24,924 nt of DNA, taken from positions 1 through 24,924 of the forward strand of contig CAAGIZ010000040.1 in NCBI GenBank assembly GCA_900770075.1, given 5' to 3'. Source of the DNA: Spirochaetia bacterium. GTDB lineage: Bacteria; Spirochaetota; Spirochaetia; Treponematales; Treponemataceae. Under the pieces are notes generated by a model. That model worked only from the letters and a program-made list of their open reading frames with translations, was not told the DNA's origin and did no database searches. Every line of letters begins with the position of its first letter. The first letter of the stretch is position 1. Shown piece by piece: positions 7,961 to 14,973 of the stretch. The position numbers were made by a program, and so were the translations under genes.

Positions 7961-8001
7961 AAAATGTTAAGGTTTAAAAGCAGGTTGTCAGTGGAGAAAA
8001 A

Positions 8002-9024
8002 ATGGCTAAAACACGGCACTATAAAAAAATAGAAAAGAACATCGCCTCGTCTTTTATGTCTGCCTTAAAAGCAGGCTTTTCAAAAATCGGGCATTTCTTC
8101 GTAAGCTTTTTCAAAATCTGCGACAGCAGACTCACCATAATGATTGTTCCCCACTCCCAGAGCAAAGTCGTAAACTTTCAGACCAATGTCTTTGCCCTCT
8201 GTTTTGGAATACTGCTTATAATAGGAATAATCTCTTCCTTTGTATATTTTAACAGACAGGCAGCAGGTGCAAGTGCAGAGATAAGCCGGCTCATCAACGA
8301 AAACCGTCAGACTCTTGCCAGCCTTGACGAACTTCGGGACGAAAACAACAACCTCCTGCAGACAGCAAAACGCTTTCAGTCATCCCTTTCCCAGTCACTT
8401 TCCCTGCTTGGAATCAACAGCTCATCTTCCGTTTCAAAGGCTTCCATGGGCGACTCGGATCTTTCTTCCCTGTTCGATACACAGAGTCAGGTTTCCGGCT
8501 CCACAAAAGAAGCAGCCGATATCCGCCAGTTGAATTCCTATCTGGAAAACGCAGTTCAGCCTATAGAACAAATCGGAAAAATGCTGGAAAGCCAGGGCTC
8601 CCTCTTTACAGACATTCCGAATATCTGGCCTATAAAAGGCGGAATCGGTCATATTTCAATGCAGTTCGGGCAGAACGTTCATCCTATTACAGGTCAATGG
8701 TACATTCACAAAGGTCTGGACTTTTCTACATGGCGCAGCGGAGACCCAATCGTTGCAACGGCTAACGGTCAGGTAGTTACAGTAGGTTACGACTTCAGTT
8801 TCGGAAACTACGTAATCATAAAGCACAAACACGGAATTTATACCCGCTACTGCCACATGCAGACAACCAGGGTAAAAAAGGGAGAATTTGTTTCTCAACG
8901 TCAGGTTATCGGTACAATCGGTAACACGGGCATTACGACAGGTCCTCACCTTCACTACGAAATCCACATCGGCTCAGATGTAGTAGATCCTGCAAAATAC
9001 GTAAACGTAAAACTTTCAAAATAA
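8002..9024 (+). CDS. M23-family (LytM) peptidoglycan endopeptidase, membrane-anchored
   Basis: 340 residues. A basic cytoplasmic N-terminus of about 60 residues leads into one membrane helix (63-82, NVFALCFGILLIIGIISSFV), then a coiled-coil and Ser-rich linker (90-200), then a LytM/peptidase M23 domain (206-336). The zinc and catalytic residues are intact: HKGLD gives His236 and Asp240, YCHM gives His285, and HLHYE gives His316 and His318. It should therefore be an active periplasmic enzyme cutting peptide cross-links in peptidoglycan, not a degenerate activator. The bactofilin gene starts two bases after its stop. M23-bactofilin pairs control cell shape in other bacteria such as Helicobacter and Leptospira, so a role in spirochaete morphology is a reasonable inference. 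Confidence 0.95.
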   Translation: MAKTRHYKKIEKNIASSFMSALKAGFSKIGHFFVSFFKICDSRLTIMIVPHSQSKVVNFQTNVFALCFGILLIIGIISSFVYFNRQAAGASAEISRLINENRQTLASLDELRDENNNLLQTAKRFQSSLSQSLSLLGINSSSSVSKASMGDSDLSSLFDTQSQVSGSTKEAADIRQLNSYLENAVQPIEQIGKMLESQGSLFTDIPNIWPIKGGIGHISMQFGQNVHPITGQWYIHKGLDFSTWRSGDPIVATANGQVVTVGYDFSFGNYVIIKHKHGIYTRYCHMQTTRVKKGEFVSQRQVIGTIGNTGITTGPHLHYEIHIGSDVVDPAKYVNVKLSK

Positions 9025-9025
9025 C

Positions 9026-9433
9026 ATGGCTTTCACTTCCGACGACATTTCAATCAACACCCTCATAGGTTCCGGCTCTTTTGTTTCCGGAGATATAAAA
9101 ATAAACGGCTTTATACGCGTTGATGGGGATGTAAACGGAAAAATCGAAAGTTCCGGCAACATAATCATCGGCGACTGCGCAAAAATCAAGGGAAACATAA
9201 ACGCTTCCTCAATCGTAATCGGCGGAATCGTCATAGGCGACATAACGGCCCCAAAAGGAATAAAGCTTCTTTCAAATTCCGTAGTAATCGGCGACATTAT
9301 GACCAGAAGCCTGCAAATCGAAGAAAACGTGATCTTTAACGGACACTGCATCGCACTCAGCAGCGAAGAAGAATACAATTCTTCCGCAAGACGGTATTCA
9401 GACCAGCAGGCTATTCAAAGCAAGGTTATCTAA
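9026..9433 (+). CDS. Bactofilin (polymer-forming cytoskeletal protein)
   Basis: 135 residues, typical for the family. The core (about 8-110) is a right-handed beta-helix of short repeating strands with Gly/Ile/Val periodicity: SGDIKINGFIRVDGDVNGKI, IIIGDCAKIKGNI, IVIGGIVIGDI, VVIGDIMTRSLQI. The tails are short and polar, and there is no membrane segment. Bactofilins self-assemble into nucleotide-free filaments and localise cell-wall enzymes. It starts after a single spacer base following the M23 peptidase and has no clear ribosome site of its own, so translation is probably coupled. Its stop abuts the yaaR start. The peptidase is the obvious functional partner. Confidence 0.95.
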   Translation: MAFTSDDISINTLIGSGSFVSGDIKINGFIRVDGDVNGKIESSGNIIIGDCAKIKGNINASSIVIGGIVIGDITAPKGIKLLSNSVVIGDIMTRSLQIEENVIFNGHCIALSSEEEYNSSARRYSDQQAIQSKVI

Positions 9434-9988
9434 ATGAGCGGACTAGAAGCAATAAACAGCCAGTCACTCTATTTTGCAGCAACACAGGAAGCCGCCCGCC
9501 AGAAAGCCAGAGAAGCGGCCAAAAATTCCAAACCAACCCGGACAAAACGCAGTTCCTTTGCAGATTCCCTTCAAAAAAAACAGGAAGAATATGCCCTTGC
9601 AAACGAGGGGCTCCCGGTAGAACTGGCCGGAATGGAGATGGAAGAAGCAGTTGTCTTTTTAAAAGATGAACTGGACATAGCCGGCGATATGCTGGCAGCA
9701 AACCCGAATATGACCCAGATTCAAAATTACAGGCAGAAACTGGGAAATTTCATGAAATATGTTTCAAGAAACAATTACGAAGTGCTGATTTACAAGCGCA
9801 AAAAACGCGGACTTCCGCTTATCGACAAAAAAACGGGAAAACCTGCTTATTTCGTGCAGATACAGGTTATTAACGAAAAACTTGCACAACTTACCGGCGA
9901 TTTGGTGTACAATCACAGCAAAAATTTGAACATTCTTGCAAAAGTTGAAGAACTCAACGGACTGATTGTAGACCTGCTGGCAGACTAA
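9434..9988 (+). CDS. YaaR-family protein (DUF327)
   Basis: 184 residues. A basic, poorly ordered N-terminus (to about 50; KPTRTKRSSFADSL) leads into a helical domain with LKDELDIAGDMLAANPNMTQIQNYRQKLGNFMKYVSRNNYEV split over residues 75-120, then a lysine-rich KRKKRGLPLIDKKTGK and a terminal amphipathic helix. The NYRQ..F..YV pattern is what I associate with YaaR/DUF327. Its biochemical role is unknown. In Bacillus yaaR lies close to ricT (yaaT), and here the next gene is ricT, so the neighbourhood is conserved across phyla. The ATG follows the bactofilin stop with no gap; AAGG lies nearby upstream. Confidence 0.85.
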   Translation: MSGLEAINSQSLYFAATQEAARQKAREAAKNSKPTRTKRSSFADSLQKKQEEYALANEGLPVELAGMEMEEAVVFLKDELDIAGDMLAANPNMTQIQNYRQKLGNFMKYVSRNNYEVLIYKRKKRGLPLIDKKTGKPAYFVQIQVINEKLAQLTGDLVYNHSKNLNILAKVEELNGLIVDLLAD

Positions 9989-10036
9989 ACAGACCTGCGC
10001 CCCCGTTTTACAGCGCAGGTTTTGGAGGAAACACAG

Positions 10037-10972
10037 ATGAGCGATATTTTCGAACAGGACATAGACAGGGAAACCGAAAACCTGGAAGATTTGGAAGATT
10101 CTGACAGCCAGAAACCACTGGACGAAACGGATGCAAATTTCGTCTATCCAAAGCCCCTCTACCTTACAAAACTTGAATACTCCAGCGAAGGAGTCTATTG
10201 CTCAATTCCAAAAAAATTCCCGGAACTAAAAAAAGGAGAAGCAGTCATAATCCCGACCCGCTACGGAAAAGATCTGGCAATGGTTCTTGGCAAGGCAGAA
10301 CACCCGGTAGGAATAAAACCCGGCGACATAGTAACAGTTGAACGCCGGGCAACAGCCGCCGATTTAAAAAAATACCGGGAACTGGCAGAAAAAGAAGAAT
10401 CCGCCTTCAAGACATTCAGGGAAAAAGTTGCCCTCCACAAACTAGACATGAAGCTGGTTTCCGTTCACTTTCTGCTTGAAGAATCCAAGGCACTTTTCTT
10501 TTTTTCCAGCGAAAACCGGGTAGATTTCCGGGAACTGGTAAAAGACCTGGTAAGCATCTTTAAAATGCGCATCGAACTGCGGCAAATCGGCGTGCGGGAC
10601 GAAACAAGAATTACCGGAGGACTGGGAGTCTGCGGAAGACCCTGCTGCTGCCACTGCGTAAGCGACAAGCTTGCCCCGGTTTCCATAAAGATGGCAAAGG
10701 AACAGGGACTTTCCCTCAATTCCATGAAAATCAGCGGACAATGCGGAAGGCTTTTGTGCTGCCTGAGCTACGAGTTCAACTGGTATTCCGAAGCAAGAAA
10801 AACCCTGCCAAATGAGGGCGTACACGTTTTCTACGACGGAACCCAGTTCAAAATAACAGACGTAAATCCCCTCACAAAGATGATAAAGATGCTGGGCGAA
10901 GACGGAAGAATTCTGGAAATTCCGGCAAAACGCTTCGAAAAAGAAAGCGCGAATCGCTGGAAAATCAACTGA
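10037..10972 (+). CDS. ricT: PSP1-domain protein, RicT/YaaT family
   Basis: 311 residues from the ATG at 10037, chosen because GGAGG (10024-10028) lies eight bases upstream; an in-frame TTG at 10022 would overlap that site. An acidic N-terminus of about 30 residues precedes the PSP1 domain. The cysteine-rich signature is complete: GVCGRPCCCHCVSDKL (Cys199, 203-205, 207), VSIKMAKEQGLSLN and KISGQCGRLLCCLSYE (Cys236, 241, 242). In Bacillus, RicT joins RicA and RicF in an Fe-S complex that affects RNase Y mRNA maturation and phosphorelay signalling. No RicA or RicF is visible here, so its partner in this organism is open. Its 3' end overlaps the convergent methyltransferase gene by eight bases. 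Confidence 0.92.
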   Translation: MSDIFEQDIDRETENLEDLEDSDSQKPLDETDANFVYPKPLYLTKLEYSSEGVYCSIPKKFPELKKGEAVIIPTRYGKDLAMVLGKAEHPVGIKPGDIVTVERRATAADLKKYRELAEKEESAFKTFREKVALHKLDMKLVSVHFLLEESKALFFFSSENRVDFRELVKDLVSIFKMRIELRQIGVRDETRITGGLGVCGRPCCCHCVSDKLAPVSIKMAKEQGLSLNSMKISGQCGRLLCCLSYEFNWYSEARKTLPNEGVHVFYDGTQFKITDVNPLTKMIKMLGEDGRILEIPAKRFEKESANRWKIN

Positions 10973-11693
10973 TTACCGCAAGAACCCGGGGACTTTTTTC
11001 CGTAAAAGGATGTTCCGCAAAATCGCTGAAAAATTCAACATGGGAAAAACCGCTTTCCAGGGCAAATTTTTCAATTTCGCGGGGTTTTAAAAGGTAGACA
11101 GGAGCATCCTTCGTTACAGCAATTTTTCTGTCACCGCCGTACGTCAAGGTCTGTTCAAGAAAGAATTCACCGCCTTTTTTTTCGATGACGGTATTCAGAC
11201 AGGAACGGATGCTTTCCCTGACCGGAAATTCAAGTCTGTCAGAATTCTCAAACTGTGCAAAGTTTGCCAGTTCAACGACAAGAATTCCGTTTTCCGAAAT
11301 AAGCTGGCGGCAGTCGTAAAAAAACTTGGCCATAAGGCTTGCATCATGGGTTAAAATAATTCTTCCGTTTAAGACAGAAATTATGTTGTAAAAACCCTTC
11401 CCCAAAAACCGGCTCATTTCCAGAGGGGACATTTCAAAATACCGCACAGACATCAACTGAGTGCGATGCCTTCTGTTTGCAATTTCGATAAGCTCATGAG
11501 AAGTTTCTATTCCCGTAACATCGGAACCTTCCCGTGCAAGATTGTGCTCAAAATAACCAGACCCGCAGCCGACCCGCAAAAATTTTACAGGTTTTTTGAA
11601 CAGAATCATTCTTTTTTGATAAAACACTTTTTGTTCTTCAGTAACAGGATATAACTCATCATAGTATTCAGCTATGTTATGATTTATTTCCAT
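10965..11693 (-). CDS. Class I SAM-dependent methyltransferase
   Basis: 242 residues. The Rossmann-fold SAM-binding motif I is VKFLRVGCGSGYFEHNLA (36-53) with the ribose-contacting acid Glu63 in VTGIETS. A motif-IV-like region follows (YNIISVLNGRIILTH) and then a strand-helix block ISENGILVVELANF. The substrate is not identifiable; small-molecule methyltransferases look like this. The gene stands alone, convergent with ricT and divergent from the Omp85-like gene. There is no Shine-Dalgarno before the ATG; instead a perfect TATAAT lies seven bases upstream, so a leaderless mRNA is likely. Confidence 0.85.
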   Translation of the reverse strand: MEINHNIAEYYDELYPVTEEQKVFYQKRMILFKKPVKFLRVGCGSGYFEHNLAREGSDVTGIETSHELIEIANRRHRTQLMSVRYFEMSPLEMSRFLGKGFYNIISVLNGRIILTHDASLMAKFFYDCRQLISENGILVVELANFAQFENSDRLEFPVRESIRSCLNTVIEKKGGEFFLEQTLTYGGDRKIAVTKDAPVYLLKPREIEKFALESGFSHVEFFSDFAEHPFTEKSPRVLAVIS

Positions 11694-11700
11694 AATTAAA

Positions 11701-11706
11701 ATTATA
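11701..11706 (-). promoter_or_regulatory. -10 box of a predicted leaderless promoter (methyltransferase)
   Basis: The minus strand reads TATAAT, seven bases before the ATG at 11693. The start site would fall at or next to the A of the ATG. No good -35 box is visible at 16-18 bases. Confidence 0.5.
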
Positions 11707-11759
11707 AAGTCAAATTCAGGAATATAAAAGAACTATTTTTAGTGAACTTAAGATTTTAT

Positions 11760-11858
11760 TGGAGCGCATCCGCCGTCTAGCCGGCCAAACGGGGTTCGGT
11801 GCCCTCATTGCCTTACGGCAACGGCTGCCGCCGCCCCTAATGTCCGGGCTAAGTTTTT
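11760..11858 (-). repeat. GC-rich intergenic element, family A copy 1
   Basis: A GC-rich block in an AT-rich spacer. Its reverse complement starts AAAAACTTAGCCCGGA, contains GCCGGCTAGACG and ends GCTCCA; the copy at 13205 shares all three blocks in the same order. The middle differs, with short inverted repeats such as TTGCC/GGCAA. It lies just before the promoter of the Omp85-like gene. I see no open frame that looks coding. Confidence 0.6.
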
Positions 11859-11877
11859 GCGTAAAAATCTTCATCGC

Positions 11878-11905
11878 TTGATAAAAAAAACAATTTTGAT
11901 ACAAT
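11878..11905 (+). promoter_or_regulatory. Predicted leaderless promoter of the Omp85-like gene
   Basis: TTGATA (11878-11883), 16 bases, TACAAT (11900-11905). The ATG at 11913 follows seven bases after the -10 box, and no ribosome site is present. An upstream in-frame ATG at 11904 would lie inside the -10 box, which favours 11913. Confidence 0.5.
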
Positions 11906-11912
11906 GCGCAGC

Positions 11913-13130
11913 ATGTCAAAAAATAATTTAAAAAAACTTTTCTGCTTTTCAACTTTAATATCGCTGTGCAGCGGCATTTTTGGTGCCCCAATTGCAAAAT
12001 TCACTTTTGAAGGTCTGAAAAAAACAGACGAATCCTACATGCAGAACACCCTTGAGCGTTTCCTGAAGACGGAAGACACCCCGGAAAACCTGCATGCCAT
12101 AGAAACAGCCCTTCAGGCCGAAGGAATTTTTGAAAAAATACTCATTCAGCCGGAACAAATTCCCGAAACCGGCGAAACCCAAATCAACATAACCTTAAAG
12201 GAAAAAATCACCTTTATACCCGTTCCCTTTGCAGCAGTTTCCAACGGAAAATTTATGGGCGGGGCTATGGTCATGAACATGAATGCCTTTGGAAACAAAA
12301 CCATGCTCATGGGCGGCGGAATGTTTTCTTCTACAGAAGCTATGGCACTTTTTGCAGTTTCAAAGCAGCCGGAAACTAAAAAATCTCTCGGCTACAGCGT
12401 TTTTACGGGCTTTTCCAGGCAGAAAATCCGCCTTGCCGACATTCGGGACGAAGACTTTATGGAAATAAACCATACCGGCGTAATGTTTTCTGTTGCCGCC
12501 CTTAAAAAACTTTCGGACTTTACAACCATTTCTCTTGGAACCGGCGGAAGTTACGGCTATGTAAGGCAGTTTGAAGACAAAACATCCCTTACAGCAAACC
12601 TTTCTGCAGAATTGATGCACGGAAAAAACGACTGGACAGGCTGGTTTTTAAACATAAGAGCCCTAAAACTCTCCGGGGAACTTAACTACGACTTTTTTAA
12701 GGACACCTTCTTTCAAAAAACCAAGGGCGAGATAACTTTTCAGCACCCCCTGACCCAAAGGCTAAGGCTGTGCTCTTCTGTTGCAGGCTCTCTGGCAAAC
12801 AATGCAACGGTCATAGACTGGTGTGGCGGAAGTTCTGTCGGCGTTACAATCCTTCCGTCAGATTTTAAATCTCCCAAAATAAACGGGGGAACCGCCGGTC
12901 TTGAACTGGCACTTAAAAAATTCAGTTTTGGAATAATAAGCCTATACGGAAATTATCAGGCGGTTTTTGCAGAAGACACGGACGAGGATTTTGAGTTCTG
13001 TCAGGGTGGTTCCTGCGGCACAAGGCTTTACCTTTCAAAAATCGCCTTCCCAGCCTTTGCTCTGGGTGTAAGCCGGAATTTTTCTACAGGGGACTTTTTC
13101 TGGTCTGTTTCTTTGGGCGCTTCTTTTTAG
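11913..13130 (+). CDS. Omp85/BamA-like outer-membrane beta-barrel with a single POTRA-like domain
   Basis: 405 residues from ATG 11913. A signal peptide (MSKNNLKKLFCFSTLISLCS, cleavage likely near GIFGA) is followed by one POTRA-like domain (about 22-95: IAKFTFEGLKKTDESYMQNTL, then EGIFEKILIQPEQ, then INITLKEKITFIPVP). Residues about 100-405 alternate polar and hydrophobic residues with many Gly and aromatics, as in a beta-barrel, and end in a C-terminal Phe (SLGASF), the usual outer-membrane signal. BamA itself has five POTRAs and about 800 residues, so this is a shorter relative, perhaps for protein or lipid export or insertion. The gene is monocistronic. Confidence 0.75.
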   Translation: MSKNNLKKLFCFSTLISLCSGIFGAPIAKFTFEGLKKTDESYMQNTLERFLKTEDTPENLHAIETALQAEGIFEKILIQPEQIPETGETQINITLKEKITFIPVPFAAVSNGKFMGGAMVMNMNAFGNKTMLMGGGMFSSTEAMALFAVSKQPETKKSLGYSVFTGFSRQKIRLADIRDEDFMEINHTGVMFSVAALKKLSDFTTISLGTGGSYGYVRQFEDKTSLTANLSAELMHGKNDWTGWFLNIRALKLSGELNYDFFKDTFFQKTKGEITFQHPLTQRLRLCSSVAGSLANNATVIDWCGGSSVGVTILPSDFKSPKINGGTAGLELALKKFSFGIISLYGNYQAVFAEDTDEDFEFCQGGSCGTRLYLSKIAFPAFALGVSRNFSTGDFFWSVSLGASF

Positions 13131-13204
13131 CCCTCTGCCCTGTCAGAAATTAGGGAAGGGCTGATTAACACTGAAAAATTCTGACATTTCCACAACCTTC
13201 TGCA

Positions 13205-13310
13205 AAAAAAACTTAGCCCGGATTGGAGCAGCGGCGAAGCCGTCCGCCAAAGGCGGATGGAGCGGACAGCGGAACTGCGCAAAGCCGGTTAGACGAAAAA
13301 TTGTGCTCCA
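13205..13310 (+). repeat. GC-rich intergenic element, family A copy 2
   Basis: It begins AAAAAACTTAGCCCGGAT, has internal inverted repeats (CGGCGAAGCCG, and CCGCC against GGCGG), then GCCGGTTAGACG, and ends GTGCTCCA. The ends and the GCCGG(T/C)TAGACG block match copy 1 (11760-11858) in inverted orientation. A candidate promoter for the pnt operon begins four bases after it ends. The rest of the 286-base gap before it holds only an 8-bp inverted repeat, TGTCAGAA (13141) and TTCTGACA (13179), after the Omp85-like stop. Confidence 0.6.
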
Positions 13311-13313
13311 AAT

Positions 13314-13342
13314 TTGCAGGATTTTAAATTCAGACTTAATAT
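13314..13342 (+). promoter_or_regulatory. Candidate promoter of the pnt operon
   Basis: TTGCAG (13314-13319), 17 bases, TAATAT (13337-13342). Start expected near 13349, leader about 68 bases, then GGAG at 13408-13411 before the ATG. Both boxes are imperfect, so confidence is moderate. Confidence 0.4.
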
Positions 13343-13416
13343 TAAAAGGATACGGAAAAGCACTCGGGCAATTTTGCCGGTAGTTGTGCCGTAAATTCTA
13401 TTTTTATGGAGTCTGT

Positions 13417-14544
13417 ATGAAAAAGGTTCTTGTCTGCCGGGAAAATGACGATAGGGAAACCCGTGTTGCCCTTATTCCTGATGACATTAAAAAACTTATT
13501 CCCCTTGGCTTTGAAGTTAAGGTGGTTTGTGGTGCCGGTGTAAAAAGCGGTTTTTCTGATGAGGATTATAAGGCGGCTGGTGCGGTTCTTGTTGCCTCCA
13601 ATGAAGACGGTTACGGTGATTCTGACATTATCGTGCGCATTATGAAGCCGGATTCCGTTAAGGGCATTAAAAAGGATTCCCTTCATTTAAGCTATATGGA
13701 TCCTTTTAACAACAGGGAACTTCTTGATGAATTTGCTTCTGAAGGCATTCAGGCTGTTTCTTTGGAGATGATTCCCCGCACGACTCTGGCTCAGAAAATG
13801 GACGTGCAGTCTTCCCAGACTTCCCTTGCAGGTTATGTGGCCGTTCTTAATGCTGCCAGCCGCCTTCCTAAAGTCCTTCCGATGATGGTTACTCCTGCCG
13901 GTACTATAAATCCTGCCAGAGTTTTTGTTATTGGCGTTGGTGTTGCCGGTCTGCAGGCCATTGCTACGGCCAAGCGTCTTGGTGCCAGGGTTGATGCCTT
14001 TGACACCCGTCCTGTTGTTGAAGAGCAGGTTAAGTCGCTGGGTGCTTCGTTCTTAAAAATAGATTTGGGCGAAATGGGGCAGACTGCCCAGGGCTACGCA
14101 AAGGAACTTACTCCTGAGCAGATTGCAAAGCAGAAGGAAGCTCAGGCAAAAGTGTGCGAAAAGGCTAACATCGTAATTACTACGGCAAAGGTTTTCGGTC
14201 GCAAGGCTCCCCGCCTGCTGGAAAAAAATGTCCTCGACAGGATGATGAAAGGTTCCATTGTTGTTGATTTGGCCTGCGGTTCCGGCGGCAATGTGGAAGG
14301 CTCTAAGCCTTTTGAAGATGTGGTTACGGAAAACGGCGTTACCATTTTGAACGGTGAGCTTCTGGAGAGGCAGGTTCCTTACGATGCTTCCAAAATGTTC
14401 TCCGGCAACATTACTGCCTTTCTTACCCACTTTTACGACAAGGAAGCCAAGGAACTTAAAATCAACCTGGAAGACGAGATTATGAAAGGCTGTCTTTTAA
14501 CTTCTGGCGGTCAGATTATTCACGAGCGGTTTAAGGCAAATTAA
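13417..14544 (+). CDS. pntAA: NAD(P) transhydrogenase alpha subunit, NAD(H)-binding part (PntAA)
   Basis: 375 residues. The ATG at 13417 is chosen because GGAG lies five bases before it; an in-frame TTG at 13384 has no such site. The fold is that of alanine dehydrogenase/transhydrogenase domain I: RENDDRETRVALIPDDI at the N-terminus, AQKMDVQSSQTSLAGY (125-140), the NAD Rossmann motif VFVIGVGVAGLQAIATAKRL (169-188) with DAFDTRP (193-199), and GSGGNVE later. It lacks the membrane part, which is the next gene, so the enzyme is of the three-subunit type seen in Rhodospirillum. Together with PntAB and PntB it transfers hydride between NADH and NADP+ coupled to proton flow. Codons are rich in GTT, GGT and CTT, unlike the flanking genes. 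Confidence 0.95.
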   Translation: MKKVLVCRENDDRETRVALIPDDIKKLIPLGFEVKVVCGAGVKSGFSDEDYKAAGAVLVASNEDGYGDSDIIVRIMKPDSVKGIKKDSLHLSYMDPFNNRELLDEFASEGIQAVSLEMIPRTTLAQKMDVQSSQTSLAGYVAVLNAASRLPKVLPMMVTPAGTINPARVFVIGVGVAGLQAIATAKRLGARVDAFDTRPVVEEQVKSLGASFLKIDLGEMGQTAQGYAKELTPEQIAKQKEAQAKVCEKANIVITTAKVFGRKAPRLLEKNVLDRMMKGSIVVDLACGSGGNVEGSKPFEDVVTENGVTILNGELLERQVPYDASKMFSGNITAFLTHFYDKEAKELKINLEDEIMKGCLLTSGGQIIHERFKAN

Positions 14545-14569
14545 TCGTTTTAAGGTGCCTCCGGGTTTT

Positions 14570-14641
14570 TAAGGGCGGAGCCCTTAGGAGAATGGGGTAT
14601 GGCGAAACTTTAGTTGAGCCTAGGGGAAAGGCTTTTCCCCT
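14570..14641 (+). repeat. Two-hairpin element between pntAA and pntAB (family D copy 1)
   Basis: The 126-base gap inside the operon holds two clean inverted repeats: TAAGGGC/GCCCTTA (14570-14586, three-base loop) and AGGGGAAA/TTTCCCCT (14622-14641, four-base loop). The first, preceded by a T run, resembles the hairpin right after pntB (16417-16435). Neither is followed by a long U run, so they may modulate mRNA stability or partial termination rather than end transcription. Confidence 0.55.
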
Positions 14642-14670
14642 CCTCTTATAAAATTTTACAGGAGCTTTTT

Positions 14671-14973
14671 ATGGATATAATGCTTATTTTTGTTTTTGTT
14701 ATTGCGGCTTTTTTGGGGCTGGAACTGATTGCCAAGGTTCCAAGCCAGCTGCATACTCCGCTTATGTCGGGTACTAATGCTATTTCCGGCATTACGGTTG
14801 TCGGTGCCATCAGCATTACGGCGGCGGCTGTTAAAATTGGCGGTAAGGTGGGGGCTGTTCTGGGCTTTCTTGCCATTGTTTTTGCTACCATTAATGTTAT
14901 CGGCGGCTACATGGTTACTGACCGCATGCTGGGCATGTTCAAGAAAAAAGACGATTCTAAGGCAGGTAAATGA
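14671..14973 (+). CDS. pntAB: NAD(P) transhydrogenase alpha subunit, membrane part (PntAB)
   Basis: 100 residues from ATG 14671, chosen because AGGAG (14660-14664) is six bases upstream; a longer frame opening at TTG 14614 would translate the hairpin region. Three to four hydrophobic segments: DIMLIFVFVIAAFLGLELIA, SGITVVGAISITAAAVKIGG and VLGFLAIVFATINVIGGYMV. The motif VPSQLHTPLMSGTNAISGI (about 24-42) is diagnostic of the transhydrogenase alpha-2 subunit. The C-terminus is short and basic (MFKKKDDSKAGK). It forms the proton channel with PntB. The pntB ATG at 14970 overlaps its stop (ATGA). Confidence 0.95.
   Translation: MDIMLIFVFVIAAFLGLELIAKVPSQLHTPLMSGTNAISGITVVGAISITAAAVKIGGKVGAVLGFLAIVFATINVIGGYMVTDRMLGMFKKKDDSKAGK

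Noticed and set aside
10022..10036. TTG start for ricT
   Set aside because: It overlaps the GGAGG ribosome site, which is correctly spaced for the ATG at 10037.
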